Shown here: positions 29,261 to 38,071 of the stretch, in pieces
Layout: each line of letters begins with the position of its first letter
How positions within the stretch are numbered: position 1 is the stretch's first letter
Assembly (NCBI RefSeq): GCF_026107515.2
Contig: NZ_JAPCHW010000004.1
Coordinates: 186,001 to 250,000, forward strand
Direction of reading: 5' to 3'
Length of the DNA: 64,000 nt
Origin: Glutamicibacter sp. MNS18
GTDB lineage: Bacteria > Actinomycetota > Actinomycetes > Actinomycetales > Micrococcaceae
Translations under genes and position numbers: made by a program
The notes under the pieces: model-generated
The model's database searches: none
Seen by the model: only the letters and a program-made list of their open reading frames with translations
What the model was told of the DNA's origin: nothing

Positions 29261-29294
29261 GTACACCCCTCAGGGGTGTTCTTCAGTGGTGTAC
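29261..29294 (+). promoter_or_regulatory. Candidate SAM-IV expression platform (alternative hairpins)
   Basis: Two mutually exclusive stems are visible. ACACCCC (29263-29269) pairs with GGGGTGT (29273-29279), followed by TTCTTC. Alternatively GTACACC (29261-29267) pairs with GGTGTAC (29288-29294). ACACCC at 29237-29242, on the aptamer's 3' edge, can also compete for GGGTGT. This layout fits a switch between aptamer and metY start. Confidence 0.5.
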
Positions 29295-29331
29295 CCCCGG
29301 AAGTAGTTGATGAACTATGGGAGGAATACCA

Positions 29332-30675
29332 ATGAGCGAAAACTGGTCGTTCGAGACACGCCAGATCCATGCCGGACAGACCCCGGATGCGCACACCGGC
29401 GCCCGGGCCCTGCCGATCTACCAGAGCACGTCCTTCGTGTTCCCCGATGCCCAGACCGCGGCCGACCGGTTCGCGTTGCAGGACCTCGGGCCGATCTACA
29501 CCCGCATCGGCAACCCCACCCAGGAGGCGGTGGAGAACCGCATCGCCAGCCTGGAAGGCGGCGTCGGGGCCCTGCTGCTGTCCTCGGGGCAGGCGGCGAC
29601 CACCTTCGCCATCCTGAACCTGGCCGAAAGCGGGGACCACATCGTGGCCAGCCCGAGCCTGTACGGCGGCACGCAGAACCTGTTCAAGCACACCCTGAAG
29701 AAACTGGGGATCCAGGTCAGCTTCGTGACCGACCCCGACGACCTGGAAGCCTGGCGTTCGGCGATCCGGCCGAACACCAAGGCGTTGTTCGCCGAGGTGG
29801 TCTCCAACCCCCGCCAGGATGTGCTGGATATCGAAGGCGTCGCCGGGGTAGCCCACGCGGCCGGGGTGCCGCTGCTGGTGGACAACACCCTGTCCACCCC
29901 GTACCTGATCCGCCCGATCGAGTTCGGGGCGGACATCGTGATCCACTCGGCCACCAAGTACCTCGGCGGCCATGGCACCGCCATCGCCGGGGTGATCGTG
30001 GACTCGGGGAACTTCGATTTCGCGGCCGACCCGGAGAAGTTCCCGGGCTTCAACACCCCGGACGAGTCCTACAACAACCTGGTGTTCGCCCGCGACCTGG
30101 GGGTCAACGGGATCCTGGGCGCGAACCTGGCCTATATCCTCAAGGCGCGTGTGCAGTTGCTGCGCGACCTGGGCTCCGCGCTCTCCCCGTTCAACGCGTT
30201 CCTGATTGCCCAGGGACTGGAAACCCTCTCGCTGCGCATCGAACGCCACGTGTCCAATGCGGTGGCGGTGGCCCGCTGGCTGGAGGAACACCCGCAGGTG
30301 GAACAGGTGGCCTACGCCGGACTGGAATCCTCGCCGTGGTTCGAACGTGGACGCAAGTACGGGCCGAACGGCACCGGGGCGATCGTCTCCTTCGACCTGG
30401 CCGGCGGGGCCGAGGCCGGCCAGGGGTTCGTGGACGCCCTGCAACTGCACTCCAATGTGGCGAATCTGGGTGATGTGCGGTCGCTGGTGGTGCACCCGGC
30501 ATCCACCACCCATGCGCAGCTGACCGAGGAGGAACGCGCCGCGGCGGGGGTCCGTCCCGGGCTGGTCCGGCTGAGCGTCGGACTGGAGAACATCAAGGAC
30601 ATCCTGGCCGACCTGGAACTGGGCTTTGCGGCCGTGGCCGCGGACACGAACAAGAACCTGGCGGAAACCCACTAG
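29332..30675 (+). CDS. metY: O-acetylhomoserine aminocarboxypropyltransferase/sulfhydrylase
   Basis: PLP enzyme (447 aa) that makes homocysteine (or methionine) directly from O-acetylhomoserine and sulfide. Cys/Met-metabolism family motifs: FETRQIHAGQTPD at the N-terminus, YTRIGNPTQEAVENRIASLE, NTLSTPYLIRPIEFGADIV, and the PLP lysine in HSATKYLGGHG. The C-terminus carries GLVRLSVGLENIKDIL. The ATG at 29332 has GGGAGGAA 6 nt upstream; the frame opens at 29317. A SAM-IV riboswitch precedes it, so SAM represses it. metX follows after 3 nt and supplies its substrate. Confidence 0.96.
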   Translation: MSENWSFETRQIHAGQTPDAHTGARALPIYQSTSFVFPDAQTAADRFALQDLGPIYTRIGNPTQEAVENRIASLEGGVGALLLSSGQAATTFAILNLAESGDHIVASPSLYGGTQNLFKHTLKKLGIQVSFVTDPDDLEAWRSAIRPNTKALFAEVVSNPRQDVLDIEGVAGVAHAAGVPLLVDNTLSTPYLIRPIEFGADIVIHSATKYLGGHGTAIAGVIVDSGNFDFAADPEKFPGFNTPDESYNNLVFARDLGVNGILGANLAYILKARVQLLRDLGSALSPFNAFLIAQGLETLSLRIERHVSNAVAVARWLEEHPQVEQVAYAGLESSPWFERGRKYGPNGTGAIVSFDLAGGAEAGQGFVDALQLHSNVANLGDVRSLVVHPASTTHAQLTEEERAAAGVRPGLVRLSVGLENIKDILADLELGFAAVAADTNKNLAETH

Positions 30676-30678
30676 TAA

Positions 30679-31818
30679 ATGACTGCGATTGTGACTACTG
30701 AAGAATCCCTGGAAAGCACCCTGGACACCGGCTCTGGCACGAGGCGCCAACTGGTGGTCGGGGAGTACGCCTTCGAAACCGGTGGCTTCCTGCCCGAGGT
30801 GGAATTGGCCTACGAGACCTGGGGACGGTTGGACTCCGGCGCATCCAATGCCGTGCTGGTCACCCATGCGCTCACCGGCGATGCCCATGTGAGCCGGGGG
30901 GATTCGGATTACGACGGCTGGTGGGAGGACTTTGTCGGTCCGGGCAAGGCGATCGACACCGAGAAGTACTTCGTGGTCGCGGTGAATATCATCGGTGGCT
31001 GCAATGGCAGTACCGGTCCCGGCTCGGCCGATGCCAACGGGGTGGCCTGGGGTTCGCGCTTCCCGTTCACCACCATCAAGGACTCGGTCCACCTGGAAAC
31101 CCGATTGGCCGACGCCCTGGGTATCGAGGCCTGGCATACCGTGATCGGCGGCTCCATGGGTGGGGCACGCGCCCTGGAATGGGCCGTGCTCTACCCGCAG
31201 CGGGTGCGCAACCTGGTGGTGATGGCCGCGTGCGCGCAGGCCACCGCCGAACAGATCGGCTTCGCGCAGGTGCAGAGCCAGTCCATCCGACTGGATCCGC
31301 ATTTCGCCGGCGGTGACTACTACGGCACCGGCCACGCCCCGGACGCGGGGCTGGGCGTTGCCCGTCGGTTGGCGCACCTCACCTACCGGTCCGAGGCCGA
31401 ACTGCAGGCCCGCTTCGGCCGTGCGGGACAGCGGACCGAGGACCCGTTGGGTGCGGCCAGCTGGCCGCGTGGACGCTACATGGTTGAAAGCTACCTGGAC
31501 CACCAGGCGGCCAAGCTCACCCGGCGGTTCGACGCGAACAGCTACCTGGTGCTCACCGAGGCGCTGATGAGCCACGATGTGGCCCGCGGCTTCGAGTCGC
31601 TGGAGCACGCGCTGGGCCGGCTGGCCAACGTGAACACCGTGATCGCCGCGGTGAGCAGCGACCGGCTGTACTTCCCGGAGCAGTCCGAACAGCTCGCGGC
31701 CCTCATCCCGGGAGCCGGGCCGGTGTGCTACATCGACTCGCCGATCGGGCACGACGGATTCCTGACCGACGCGAACCAGCTCGCTGGCGTACTGTCCCAG
31801 CGCGTCTTCACCGACTAG
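30679..31818 (+). CDS. metX: Homoserine O-acetyltransferase
   Basis: Alpha/beta-hydrolase-fold enzyme (379 aa) transferring acetyl from acetyl-CoA to L-homoserine, giving the substrate for MetY. The nucleophile Ser is in VIGGSMGGARALEW. The acid Asp (SSDRLYFPEQ) and catalytic His (DSPIGHDGFLTD) are in the C-terminal part. NVIGGCNGSTGPGS-type oxyanion loop sequence is present (NIIGGCNGSTGPGS). Length is standard. It lies 3 nt after metY, under control of the same SAM-IV element, and ends at a strong terminator. Confidence 0.96.
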   Translation: MTAIVTTEESLESTLDTGSGTRRQLVVGEYAFETGGFLPEVELAYETWGRLDSGASNAVLVTHALTGDAHVSRGDSDYDGWWEDFVGPGKAIDTEKYFVVAVNIIGGCNGSTGPGSADANGVAWGSRFPFTTIKDSVHLETRLADALGIEAWHTVIGGSMGGARALEWAVLYPQRVRNLVVMAACAQATAEQIGFAQVQSQSIRLDPHFAGGDYYGTGHAPDAGLGVARRLAHLTYRSEAELQARFGRAGQRTEDPLGAASWPRGRYMVESYLDHQAAKLTRRFDANSYLVLTEALMSHDVARGFESLEHALGRLANVNTVIAAVSSDRLYFPEQSEQLAALIPGAGPVCYIDSPIGHDGFLTDANQLAGVLSQRVFTD

Positions 31819-31842
31819 CGTCGCAATCGCAGAACAACTACC

Positions 31843-31881
31843 AGCGGCCCCTGTCACCAGTTAGCGGTGACAGGGGCCGCT
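31843..31881. terminator. metYX terminator
   Basis: Perfect 16-bp inverted repeat (31843-31858 / 31866-31881) with a 7-nt loop. It lies between metX and the convergent SGNH-hydrolase gene and may serve both. Confidence 0.88.
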
Positions 31882-31952
31882 GCCTTGTGCAGAACCGGCC
31901 AGCCGCATGGAACGCCGTGCAGCCGGCAACGGGTGGAACCCGCCGGGTGGCG

Positions 31953-32801
31953 CTACTGTCCGGCGCCCAGCGAATCGTTGGGTGCCGGGGTGACGAACGG
32001 GGTGGGTTCCGGGCGCTTGGGGGTAATCCCGTCCCCGGAGGACTGGTGGCGCAGACGGCGAAGGACCCATGGAGCCAGGTGTTCCCTCGCCCACTGCAGG
32101 TCCTCCAGCCGGGCGGTACGCCAGGTGCGGGTATCCGGCTCGAAATCCATTTCCGGCACCAGCGGATGCGGGACGTTCAGGGCATCGAGTACCATCGCGG
32201 CAATGGTCTGGTGGCCCAGCGGGGAGAAGTGCAGGCGGTCCTCGGACCACATGGAAGGATGATGCAATTCGCGCAGGGCCCACAGATCGGCCACCACCGC
32301 GTCATGACGTGCCGCCACGGTGCGGATGTTCTCGTTGTAGATGGCGACCTTGCCGCGGATACCGCCCAGCACCGGGGTATCACGGATGTCCGGGCCGTTG
32401 AAGATCAACAAGGTGGCCCCGGTGCTGGCCAGCCGGGCCACCGCGGCCTCTAACTGGTCGGCGATCTTGTCCGGATCGCCGCCCGGCCGCAGGACGTCGT
32501 TGCCGCCGGCGCAGATGCTGATCAGGTCCGGGTTCAGGGCAATCGCCGGTTCAAGCTGTTCGTCGATGATCTGCTTGATCAGCCGGCCGCGGATGGCCAG
32601 GTTCGCGTAGGAGAATCCATCGACCGTGGAACTGAGCTGCTCGGCCACCCGGTCGGCCCAGCCGCGGTGGCGGCCGGGATTGTTCTCATCCGGATCCCCG
32701 ATCCCTTCGGTGAAGGAATCACCCAGGGCGATGTAGCGTCGCCATGGGTGGGTGCCGGCGTTGTCGGGGGACACTGCTTCTTCACTGGGTTTCTGTTCCA
32801 C
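31953..32801 (-). CDS. SGNH/GDSL-family hydrolase (copy 1)
   Basis: Esterase/lipase-like protein (282 aa). SGNH blocks: ALGDSFTEGIGD (nucleophile Ser), Gly block in the ANLAIRGR region, AGGNDVLRPGGD (Asn) and DRLHFSPLGHQTIA (catalytic Asp-x-x-His). No signal peptide is visible, so it appears cytosolic. A GTG at 32801 is the start; TAACAT lies 7 nt upstream on the minus strand, a leaderless-type arrangement. A clear paralogue occurs at 54201-55034: RGWADRVA, YANLA and AGGND are shared. It is divergent from an esterase gene. Confidence 0.9.
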   Translation of the reverse strand: MEQKPSEEAVSPDNAGTHPWRRYIALGDSFTEGIGDPDENNPGRHRGWADRVAEQLSSTVDGFSYANLAIRGRLIKQIIDEQLEPAIALNPDLISICAGGNDVLRPGGDPDKIADQLEAAVARLASTGATLLIFNGPDIRDTPVLGGIRGKVAIYNENIRTVAARHDAVVADLWALRELHHPSMWSEDRLHFSPLGHQTIAAMVLDALNVPHPLVPEMDFEPDTRTWRTARLEDLQWAREHLAPWVLRRLRHQSSGDGITPKRPEPTPFVTPAPNDSLGAGQ

Positions 32802-32889
32802 ACCCAGAATGTTACTCGTAAGTACGCCGAGTTCAAGAGCGGTCGTGAAATATCATCCTTCCGGCGTAGCCAGTAGGCTGGGAGGCACT

Positions 32890-33543
32890 ATGGACCAAAC
32901 TTCTGCTACCCCGGTTGCCCTGATTTCCCGCTCCGAAACCGAACGTGCCGGCACCCCGTTGCTGGTGCTGCTGCACGGCTACGGCTCCAACGAGCAGGAC
33001 CTGATGGGCCTGATGCGGATGCTGCCCGAGGAGTTCACCTACCTGTCCGTGCGGGCACCGTTGCAGGCCGGCCCCGGTTACTCCTGGTTCCCGCTGAGCC
33101 AGGATATCGACTTCTCCATCGAGTCGGTGGAAACCAGTGTGCTGGCCCTGTGGGAATTCCTCTCCCAGGTCATCGGCGAGTTCTCCTCGGTGACGCTGCT
33201 CGGATTCTCCCAGGGAATGGCCATGGCCACCTCGCTGGCCCGTTACCGACGCGAGGCGATCACCGCGGTGGTGGGGCTCTCCGGGTTCACCGTCGAGGCC
33301 CCGGACTCAGCGGTCCTTGACGATGCCGCGCTTGAAGCCAATCCGCTGCCGCTGTTCTGGGGCCGTGACCTGGCCGATCCGGTGATCACCCGCGACAAGA
33401 TCGAATACACCATGGGATGGGTGCCCGGGCATACCGAGCTGACCCATGAAACCTACCCGCAGATCGGGCACTCGGTATCGGCCGAGGAACTTGAGGACGT
33501 CAGCGCCTTCCTGCGCAGGTACGTACTGGATTCGGCCACGTAG
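32890..33543 (+). CDS. Carboxylesterase/phospholipase-like alpha/beta hydrolase
   Basis: Small alpha/beta hydrolase (217 aa) of the YpfH/carboxylesterase 2 group. LVLLHGYGSNEQDLMGL carries the oxyanion motif, LLGFSQGMAMATSLAR the nucleophile Ser, GRDLADPVIT the Asp region and QIGHSVSAEEL the catalytic His. The natural substrate is unknown. The ATG at 32890 follows GGGAGG; the frame opens 138 nt earlier but that part overlaps the divergent SGNH gene and is not conserved. A TAGGCT hexamer lies 10 nt upstream of the start. Confidence 0.88.
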   Translation: MDQTSATPVALISRSETERAGTPLLVLLHGYGSNEQDLMGLMRMLPEEFTYLSVRAPLQAGPGYSWFPLSQDIDFSIESVETSVLALWEFLSQVIGEFSSVTLLGFSQGMAMATSLARYRREAITAVVGLSGFTVEAPDSAVLDDAALEANPLPLFWGRDLADPVITRDKIEYTMGWVPGHTELTHETYPQIGHSVSAEELEDVSAFLRRYVLDSAT

Positions 33544-33544
33544 G

Positions 33545-33775
33545 CTAGTTCGCGCGCTGCACCACGACGCATTCGCCGTGCACGCACACGCTCTCGCCAC
33601 CGCGCAACTGTGCACCGCGGCGGGTCTCGACCTCGCCGTTGACCGTGACCAGGCCCTGGGCAATCAGTTCCTTGGCGTGCAGGCCGTCCTCGGCCAGGTT
33701 GGCCAGTTTCAGCAGCTGGCCCAGGCGGATGGATTCGTCGCGGATTTCAATGGGGAAGATGTCCTTGGAGCTCAT
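33545..33775 (-). CDS. RNA-binding S4-domain protein
   Basis: A 76-aa protein consisting almost entirely of one S4 RNA-binding domain: SIRLGQLLKLANLAEDGLHAKELIAQGLVTVNGEVETRRG then a basic/strand tail. It resembles the YbcJ/YaaA type of stand-alone S4 proteins, thought to act in ribosome or tRNA-related RNA binding. An ATG at 33793 would add six residues; MSSKDIFPIEIRDE at 33775 is more typical. It ends almost against the 3' end of the convergent esterase gene (1 nt apart), leaving no room for a shared terminator. Confidence 0.85.
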   Translation of the reverse strand: MSSKDIFPIEIRDESIRLGQLLKLANLAEDGLHAKELIAQGLVTVNGEVETRRGAQLRGGESVCVHGECVVVQRAN

Positions 33776-33949
33776 GGAACCATTGTTCACCATGGGCCCG
33801 GCGCTCGCCGGGTAACGGGCGGGGAATGAGTTGCACGTCTCACCTTCCAGGCAGGATGCCGCGCGGCGGGGTCCGGCGCGCTAGGCTTGAACGGTATGTT
33901 TCCCCCTACGGACCGCAACCAGCGGCCTCGTGATACCCATGGAGTTGAT

Positions 33950-35335
33950 ATGGCGCCACAGTCCAAGCTTGATCAGGTCATTTCCCTCGCGAAGCGTCGC
34001 GGGTTCGTCTTCCAGGCCGGTGAGATCTACGGCGGTTCCCGCTCCGCATGGGACTATGGTCCGCTGGGGACCGAGCTGAAGGAAAACATCAAGCGTGAAT
34101 GGTGGCAGAACTTCGTGCGCGGGCGCGAGGACATGGTGGGCCTGGATTCCTCCATCATCCTGCCCAAGGCCGTCTGGGAGGCCTCGGGACACGTGGCCAC
34201 CTTCACCGACCCGTTGGTCGAGTGCACCCAGTGCCACAAGCGCCACCGCCAGGACCATCTGCTCGAGGCCTTCGAAGCCAAGAAGGGCCGTGCCCCGCAG
34301 GACGGCATGAGCGAGATCGCCTGCCCCGATTGCGGTACCAAGGGCCAGTTCACCGAACCGCAGCTGTTCTCCGGCCTGGTCAAGACCTACCTGGGCCCGG
34401 TGGACAACGAGGCCGGGCTGCACTACATGCGTCCGGAGACCGCCCAGGGCATCTTCGTGAACTTCGCGAACGTGCTCACCGCCAGCCGCAAGAAGCCGCC
34501 GTTCGGCATCGGCCAGATCGGCAAGGCCTTCCGCAACGAGATCACCCCGGGCAACTTCATCTTCCGCACCCGCGAGTTCGAGCAGATGGAAATCGAGTTC
34601 TTCACCGCTCCCGAGGATGCCGACGGCTTCTTCACCCAGTGGGTCGAGGACTGCTGGGCCTGGTTCCTGGACCTGGGCATCAAGGAGGAGAACCTGCGCC
34701 GCTTCGACGTGCCGGATGAGGAACGCGCCCACTACTCGGCCGGGACCATCGACTTCGAGTACCGTTTCGGTTTCCAGGGCTCGGAATGGGGCGAACTGAT
34801 GGGTGTGGCCAACCGCACCGACTACGACCTGTCCAGCCACACCAAGGCCTCGGGCACCGAACTGAGCTACTTCAACCAGGCCACCGGGGAACGCTACACC
34901 CCCTACGTGATCGAGCCGTCCTTCGGGCTGACCCGTTCGATGATGGCCTTCCTGGTAGACGCCTACACCGAGGACGAGGCCCCGAACACCAAGGGCGGGG
35001 TGGATAAGCGCACCGTGCTGAAGCTGGATCCGCGCCTGGCCCCGGTCAAGGCCGCGGTGCTGCCGCTGAGCCGCAATACCGACCTGTCGCCGAAGGCCAA
35101 GGACCTGGCCAACGAGTTGCGCAAGCGCTGGAATATCGACTTCGACGACGCCGGGGCCATCGGCCGCCGCTACCGCCGCCAGGACGAGATCGGAACACCG
35201 TTCTGCATCACCGTGGACTTCGATACCCTGGAGGACAACGCGGTGACCATCCGCGAGCGCGACACCATGGGCCAGGAGCGCATTTCCCTGGACCAGGTCA
35301 CCGCCTACCTCTCCGAGCGGTTGAACGGAGCCTAG
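33950..35335 (+). CDS. glyS: Glycyl-tRNA synthetase (alpha2 type)
   Basis: Class II homodimeric GlyRS (461 aa) charging tRNA-Gly. Motifs: [26 protein letters not shown] near the N-terminus (given here in part), zinc-type CTQCHKRHR and CPDCG, motif 2 [20 protein letters not shown], substrate loop [13 protein letters not shown] and motif 3 [11 protein letters not shown]. The ATG at 33950 has GGAG 5 nt upstream and gives [21 protein letters not shown] at 33882-33887 lies 8 nt before an in-frame ATG at 33896, so a longer leaderless form (18 extra residues) is an alternative. Confidence 0.96.
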   Translation: MAPQSKLDQVISLAKRRGFVFQAGEIYGGSRSAWDYGPLGTELKENIKREWWQNFVRGREDMVGLDSSIILPKAVWEASGHVATFTDPLVECTQCHKRHRQDHLLEAFEAKKGRAPQDGMSEIACPDCGTKGQFTEPQLFSGLVKTYLGPVDNEAGLHYMRPETAQGIFVNFANVLTASRKKPPFGIGQIGKAFRNEITPGNFIFRTREFEQMEIEFFTAPEDADGFFTQWVEDCWAWFLDLGIKEENLRRFDVPDEERAHYSAGTIDFEYRFGFQGSEWGELMGVANRTDYDLSSHTKASGTELSYFNQATGERYTPYVIEPSFGLTRSMMAFLVDAYTEDEAPNTKGGVDKRTVLKLDPRLAPVKAAVLPLSRNTDLSPKAKDLANELRKRWNIDFDDAGAIGRRYRRQDEIGTPFCITVDFDTLEDNAVTIRERDTMGQERISLDQVTAYLSERLNGA

Positions 35336-35339
35336 GCGC

Positions 35340-36260
35340 ATGGCAGACGTGGATTTCCGCCCCTGGCGTTCGGGTGACGACCTGGAGCTGCTCCAGGTCT
35401 TCGGCGACCCGCGGTCCCCGCAGGCCCACCAGGACCGGACGATGCTGCGCGCCGATTCCGACGCACCGTTCTCCCGCGCCCTGGTGGCGACCGTCGAGGA
35501 CGTCGCGGTGGGTGCCGGGGTGGTGTTCGCTTCCTCGCTGCACCCGCAGCGGCTGTGGCTCTACGTCGAGGTGGCCCCGGACAACCGGCGGCAGGGCATC
35601 GGACGTGCACTGGTTGGGCAACTGCGCGCGCTGATCCCGGCCGGGCAACCCACCGCCCTGAAGGCTCGCTACACGGTGACCGTCGGCGATCCGGCCGAGG
35701 CCGCCGCGGGGTTCTGCGCAGCCCTGGGCTTGAGGGGCATCCAGGTCTCCCGCGACGTGGTGCTCGAGCCCGGCGCCCTGGCCGAACCCGACTTCGAGTC
35801 CAACCCGCGGGTGATCGAGGACCTGTCCACCGGCAGCGTGGAGCTGACCACACTGGTCATGGACTTCTACAATGCCACCCATGATTGGGACCCGGCACGG
35901 ATGACCGTCGGCTCCGCCCAGCGGATGCTGTTGGACGAGAACACCGGAGCCCAGGGGGCGCTGGTGTTGCGTGAGCGGCCCAAGGCCGAGGGCGGGAGGA
36001 TCCTGGCCTTCGCGGTCAGCTACGTCCCGGCCCGGGCCGAGGCCCCGACCGACGTGCTGGTGGGGCACAATCCGGCGTTCAGCGACGACGAGGTGGCCGA
36101 GGCGGTGCGCGATATGGTCGCGATGCTGATCCACCAGTACCCGATCAAGCTCGAGGTCGATTCCTCGATGTTCGTGCTCTCATCGCTGGTTGATGCACTG
36201 GTCGGCCTGGAGCAGGCCACGGTGATCTCCACCACGCAGATCCTGGCGTCCGACGCCTAG
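35340..36260 (+). CDS. GNAT-family N-acetyltransferase (double-domain)
   Basis: 306-aa protein with a recognisable N-terminal GNAT domain (VEVAPDNRRQGIGRALVGQL, acetyl-CoA loop at about residues 80-95). A second, more diverged half (about 170-306) ends with VLSSLVDALVGLEQATVIST. The overall size resembles two-domain GNATs such as mycothiol synthase-like proteins, but I do not see enough to assign that function. The start is 4 nt after the glyS stop, so it is likely co-transcribed with glyS. A terminator follows. Confidence 0.78.
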   Translation: MADVDFRPWRSGDDLELLQVFGDPRSPQAHQDRTMLRADSDAPFSRALVATVEDVAVGAGVVFASSLHPQRLWLYVEVAPDNRRQGIGRALVGQLRALIPAGQPTALKARYTVTVGDPAEAAAGFCAALGLRGIQVSRDVVLEPGALAEPDFESNPRVIEDLSTGSVELTTLVMDFYNATHDWDPARMTVGSAQRMLLDENTGAQGALVLRERPKAEGGRILAFAVSYVPARAEAPTDVLVGHNPAFSDDEVAEAVRDMVAMLIHQYPIKLEVDSSMFVLSSLVDALVGLEQATVISTTQILASDA

Positions 36261-36269
36261 CAGCAAGCT

Positions 36270-36291
36270 GAAGCAGGACCGAAGCAGGACC
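36270..36291 (+). repeat. Tandem 11-bp repeat
   Basis: GAAGCAGGACC occurs twice in tandem, and the next 11 bases (GAAGCGGGGCC) are a diverged third copy that forms the left arm of the adjacent terminator. Confidence 0.7.
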
Positions 36292-36292
36292 G

Positions 36293-36317
36293 AAGCGGGG
36301 CCCGCGGGCCCCGCTTT
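36293..36317 (+). terminator. glyS/GNAT terminator
   Basis: A 24-bp perfect palindrome (AAGCGGGGCCCG / CGGGCCCCGCTT) ending in TTT, 32 nt downstream of the acetyltransferase stop. Confidence 0.75.
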
Positions 36318-36535
36318 GTCCATGTGGCGAGCTGTGCCGCGGCTTCACCGACGCGGTATTTCCGGCTCGGGCATTCAAAGGTGGAAACGCACCCCGCCGC
36401 CATACCCTGGTGGTCTGCCATCACTGGGCATGCCGGGTGCCGCACCCTGCCCAAGGATGACACCAATTCGCTGCCGCCGTTGGGATGGTGGTAAGAACGA
36501 AACACCACACCCCAAGTTTTCCAGGAGACGAATCC

Positions 36536-37528
36536 GTGAGCACGAGCAGCACTCCGGCCGCTGGTCCCACCAGGCGGCGCCTGCTGCTGGGGATCCTGCT
36601 GGCTCTCGGTGGGGGAGCGAGCATGCCGGTGCAGAGCCGGATCAACGGCGCCCTGGGGCTGGAGATCGCCTCCCCGGTCGGGGCGGCACTGATCAGCTTT
36701 GTTGGCGGATTGCTGGCCCTGCTGCTGTTGTGCGCGGTGGTACCGCAGTACCGCCGCTCCGTGCTGGGCATTGTCCCGGTACTGCGCGAAGGACGCTTTC
36801 CCTTGTGGTACCTGGCGGCTGGCGCGGTGGGGGCGAGCACCATCATTTCCCAGGCCATTGTCGTACCGCTGGCCGGTGTCGCCCTGTTCACGGTGTGCCT
36901 GGTCACCGGGCAGACCTTCGGCTCCCTGCTGGTGGACCGGGTGGGTTTCGCGCTCGGGGTACGACGCCGGGTCAGCCCGATGCGCCTGATCGGGGCCGTG
37001 CTGACGGTCGCCGGTGTGCTCTGGGCGGCCAGCCCCCGGCTGGAGCCGGGCAGCGGGATGCTGGGGCTGCTGCTTCCGCTGGCCTTTGCCGTCGCGATTG
37101 GTGTGGCCATGGGATTCCAGGCCGCGGCCAACGGGGTGCAGGCCCGTGAATTCGGCTCCCCGGTGGCCGCCACCTTGGTGAACTTCACCGTGGGCACGGT
37201 GCTGTTGTCCATCGGTTTCGCGCTCCTGCGCCCCGCGGAGCTGGGCTGGGCGGACCTGCCGGGCCAGTGGTGGTACTACATCGGCGGGATCTTCGGGGTG
37301 TTGTTCGTGGTGATATCCTCGCTGCTGGTGCGCTACCTGGGGGTGCTGCTGACCGGCCTGGGGATGATCGGCGGGCAGCTGGCCGGATCGCTGCTGCTGG
37401 ACATCTTCTTCCCTTCCCCCGGCGCCTTGCTGCACCCCTTCACGGTGGCAGGTACCGTGCTGACCCTGTTGGCCATCGCGCTGGCCTCGGTGTCGGGTTC
37501 AGGCCCGAGCCGAGGGCGCAGGCGTTAG
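36536..37528 (+). CDS. DMT-superfamily transporter, DUF606 (YdcZ) type
   Basis: Membrane protein of 330 aa with about 10 hydrophobic helices in two homologous halves. It begins with ILLALGGGASMPVQSRINGALG and repeats a similar pattern in FAVAIGVAMGFQAAANGVQA, as in fused DUF606 proteins. The substrate is unknown. The GTG at 36536 is chosen because AGGAGA lies 9 nt upstream and the protein then starts directly with MSTSSTP and the first helix; the frame opens at 36485. The C-terminus is basic. The preceding ~200 bp contain no gene. Confidence 0.88.
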   Translation: MSTSSTPAAGPTRRRLLLGILLALGGGASMPVQSRINGALGLEIASPVGAALISFVGGLLALLLLCAVVPQYRRSVLGIVPVLREGRFPLWYLAAGAVGASTIISQAIVVPLAGVALFTVCLVTGQTFGSLLVDRVGFALGVRRRVSPMRLIGAVLTVAGVLWAASPRLEPGSGMLGLLLPLAFAVAIGVAMGFQAAANGVQAREFGSPVAATLVNFTVGTVLLSIGFALLRPAELGWADLPGQWWYYIGGIFGVLFVVISSLLVRYLGVLLTGLGMIGGQLAGSLLLDIFFPSPGALLHPFTVAGTVLTLLAIALASVSGSGPSRGRRR

Positions 37529-37537
37529 CTGCCGCGC

Positions 37538-37981
37538 CTACCCGGACAGGTCGGTGAATGCCGGTGCCTGGGCGCGCTGGGTTCGGGCGGCCCGTTCGTT
37601 CAGATCGGTGCACCAGGAAGGGTACACCCGAAATCCCCTCTTGCCCGGTGTCCGGGCCGATTGCAGCACACCAAGTGAGACGAGCTGGTCACGGGTGAAG
37701 GTGAACACGCCGAAGCGGGAATCCTCCTGCACGAACACCATGAGGATGTCGCACTTGTCGGCTTCCCCGAAAGGCTTGGTGGCCCCGTCCGGACCGCGTC
37801 GCCACACCGCGACGAACGCGCCGGGTTTGCCGGGAGTGATGCGCGCCGTGCGGATGCGCCACAGGCCGGCCCCGGATCGCACCAGCCCGGATTCGTAGTC
37901 GCTGCCTTGTTCCTCGGCGATGACCGGCAATGGCGCCAATCGCGACTCGCGGCAGTACCGGTCGTAGGCGGGGAACATCAT
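37538..37981 (-). CDS. MepB-like protein
   Basis: A 147-aa protein matching the MepB family, first described beside the staphylococcal MepA efflux pump. Shared features: SDYESGLV, WRIRTARITPGKPGAFVAVW, KPFGEADKCDILMV, FGVFTFTRDQL and GKRGFRVYPSW. The molecular function of the family is unknown. Two ATG codons (37981, 37978) can start it. It lies tail-to-tail with the DMT transporter (9 nt apart) and follows the LLM oxidoreductase gene convergently placed on the same strand. Confidence 0.85.
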   Translation of the reverse strand: MMFPAYDRYCRESRLAPLPVIAEEQGSDYESGLVRSGAGLWRIRTARITPGKPGAFVAVWRRGPDGATKPFGEADKCDILMVFVQEDSRFGVFTFTRDQLVSLGVLQSARTPGKRGFRVYPSWCTDLNERAARTQRAQAPAFTDLSG

Positions 37982-38071
37982 GCGCCAAGCCTACCAATGG
38001 GAGCCGCGGGATGCGGTTCAGCTCCTCGACGGCCATGTGTCCCCACTGGTAGCAGCCGAAGGACAGCGCGG

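Noticed and set aside
29218-31857. 879-codon minus-strand open frame antisense to metY-metX
   Set aside because: Codon-position shadow of two clear genes and a riboswitch; composition is typical of antisense frames in GC-rich DNA.
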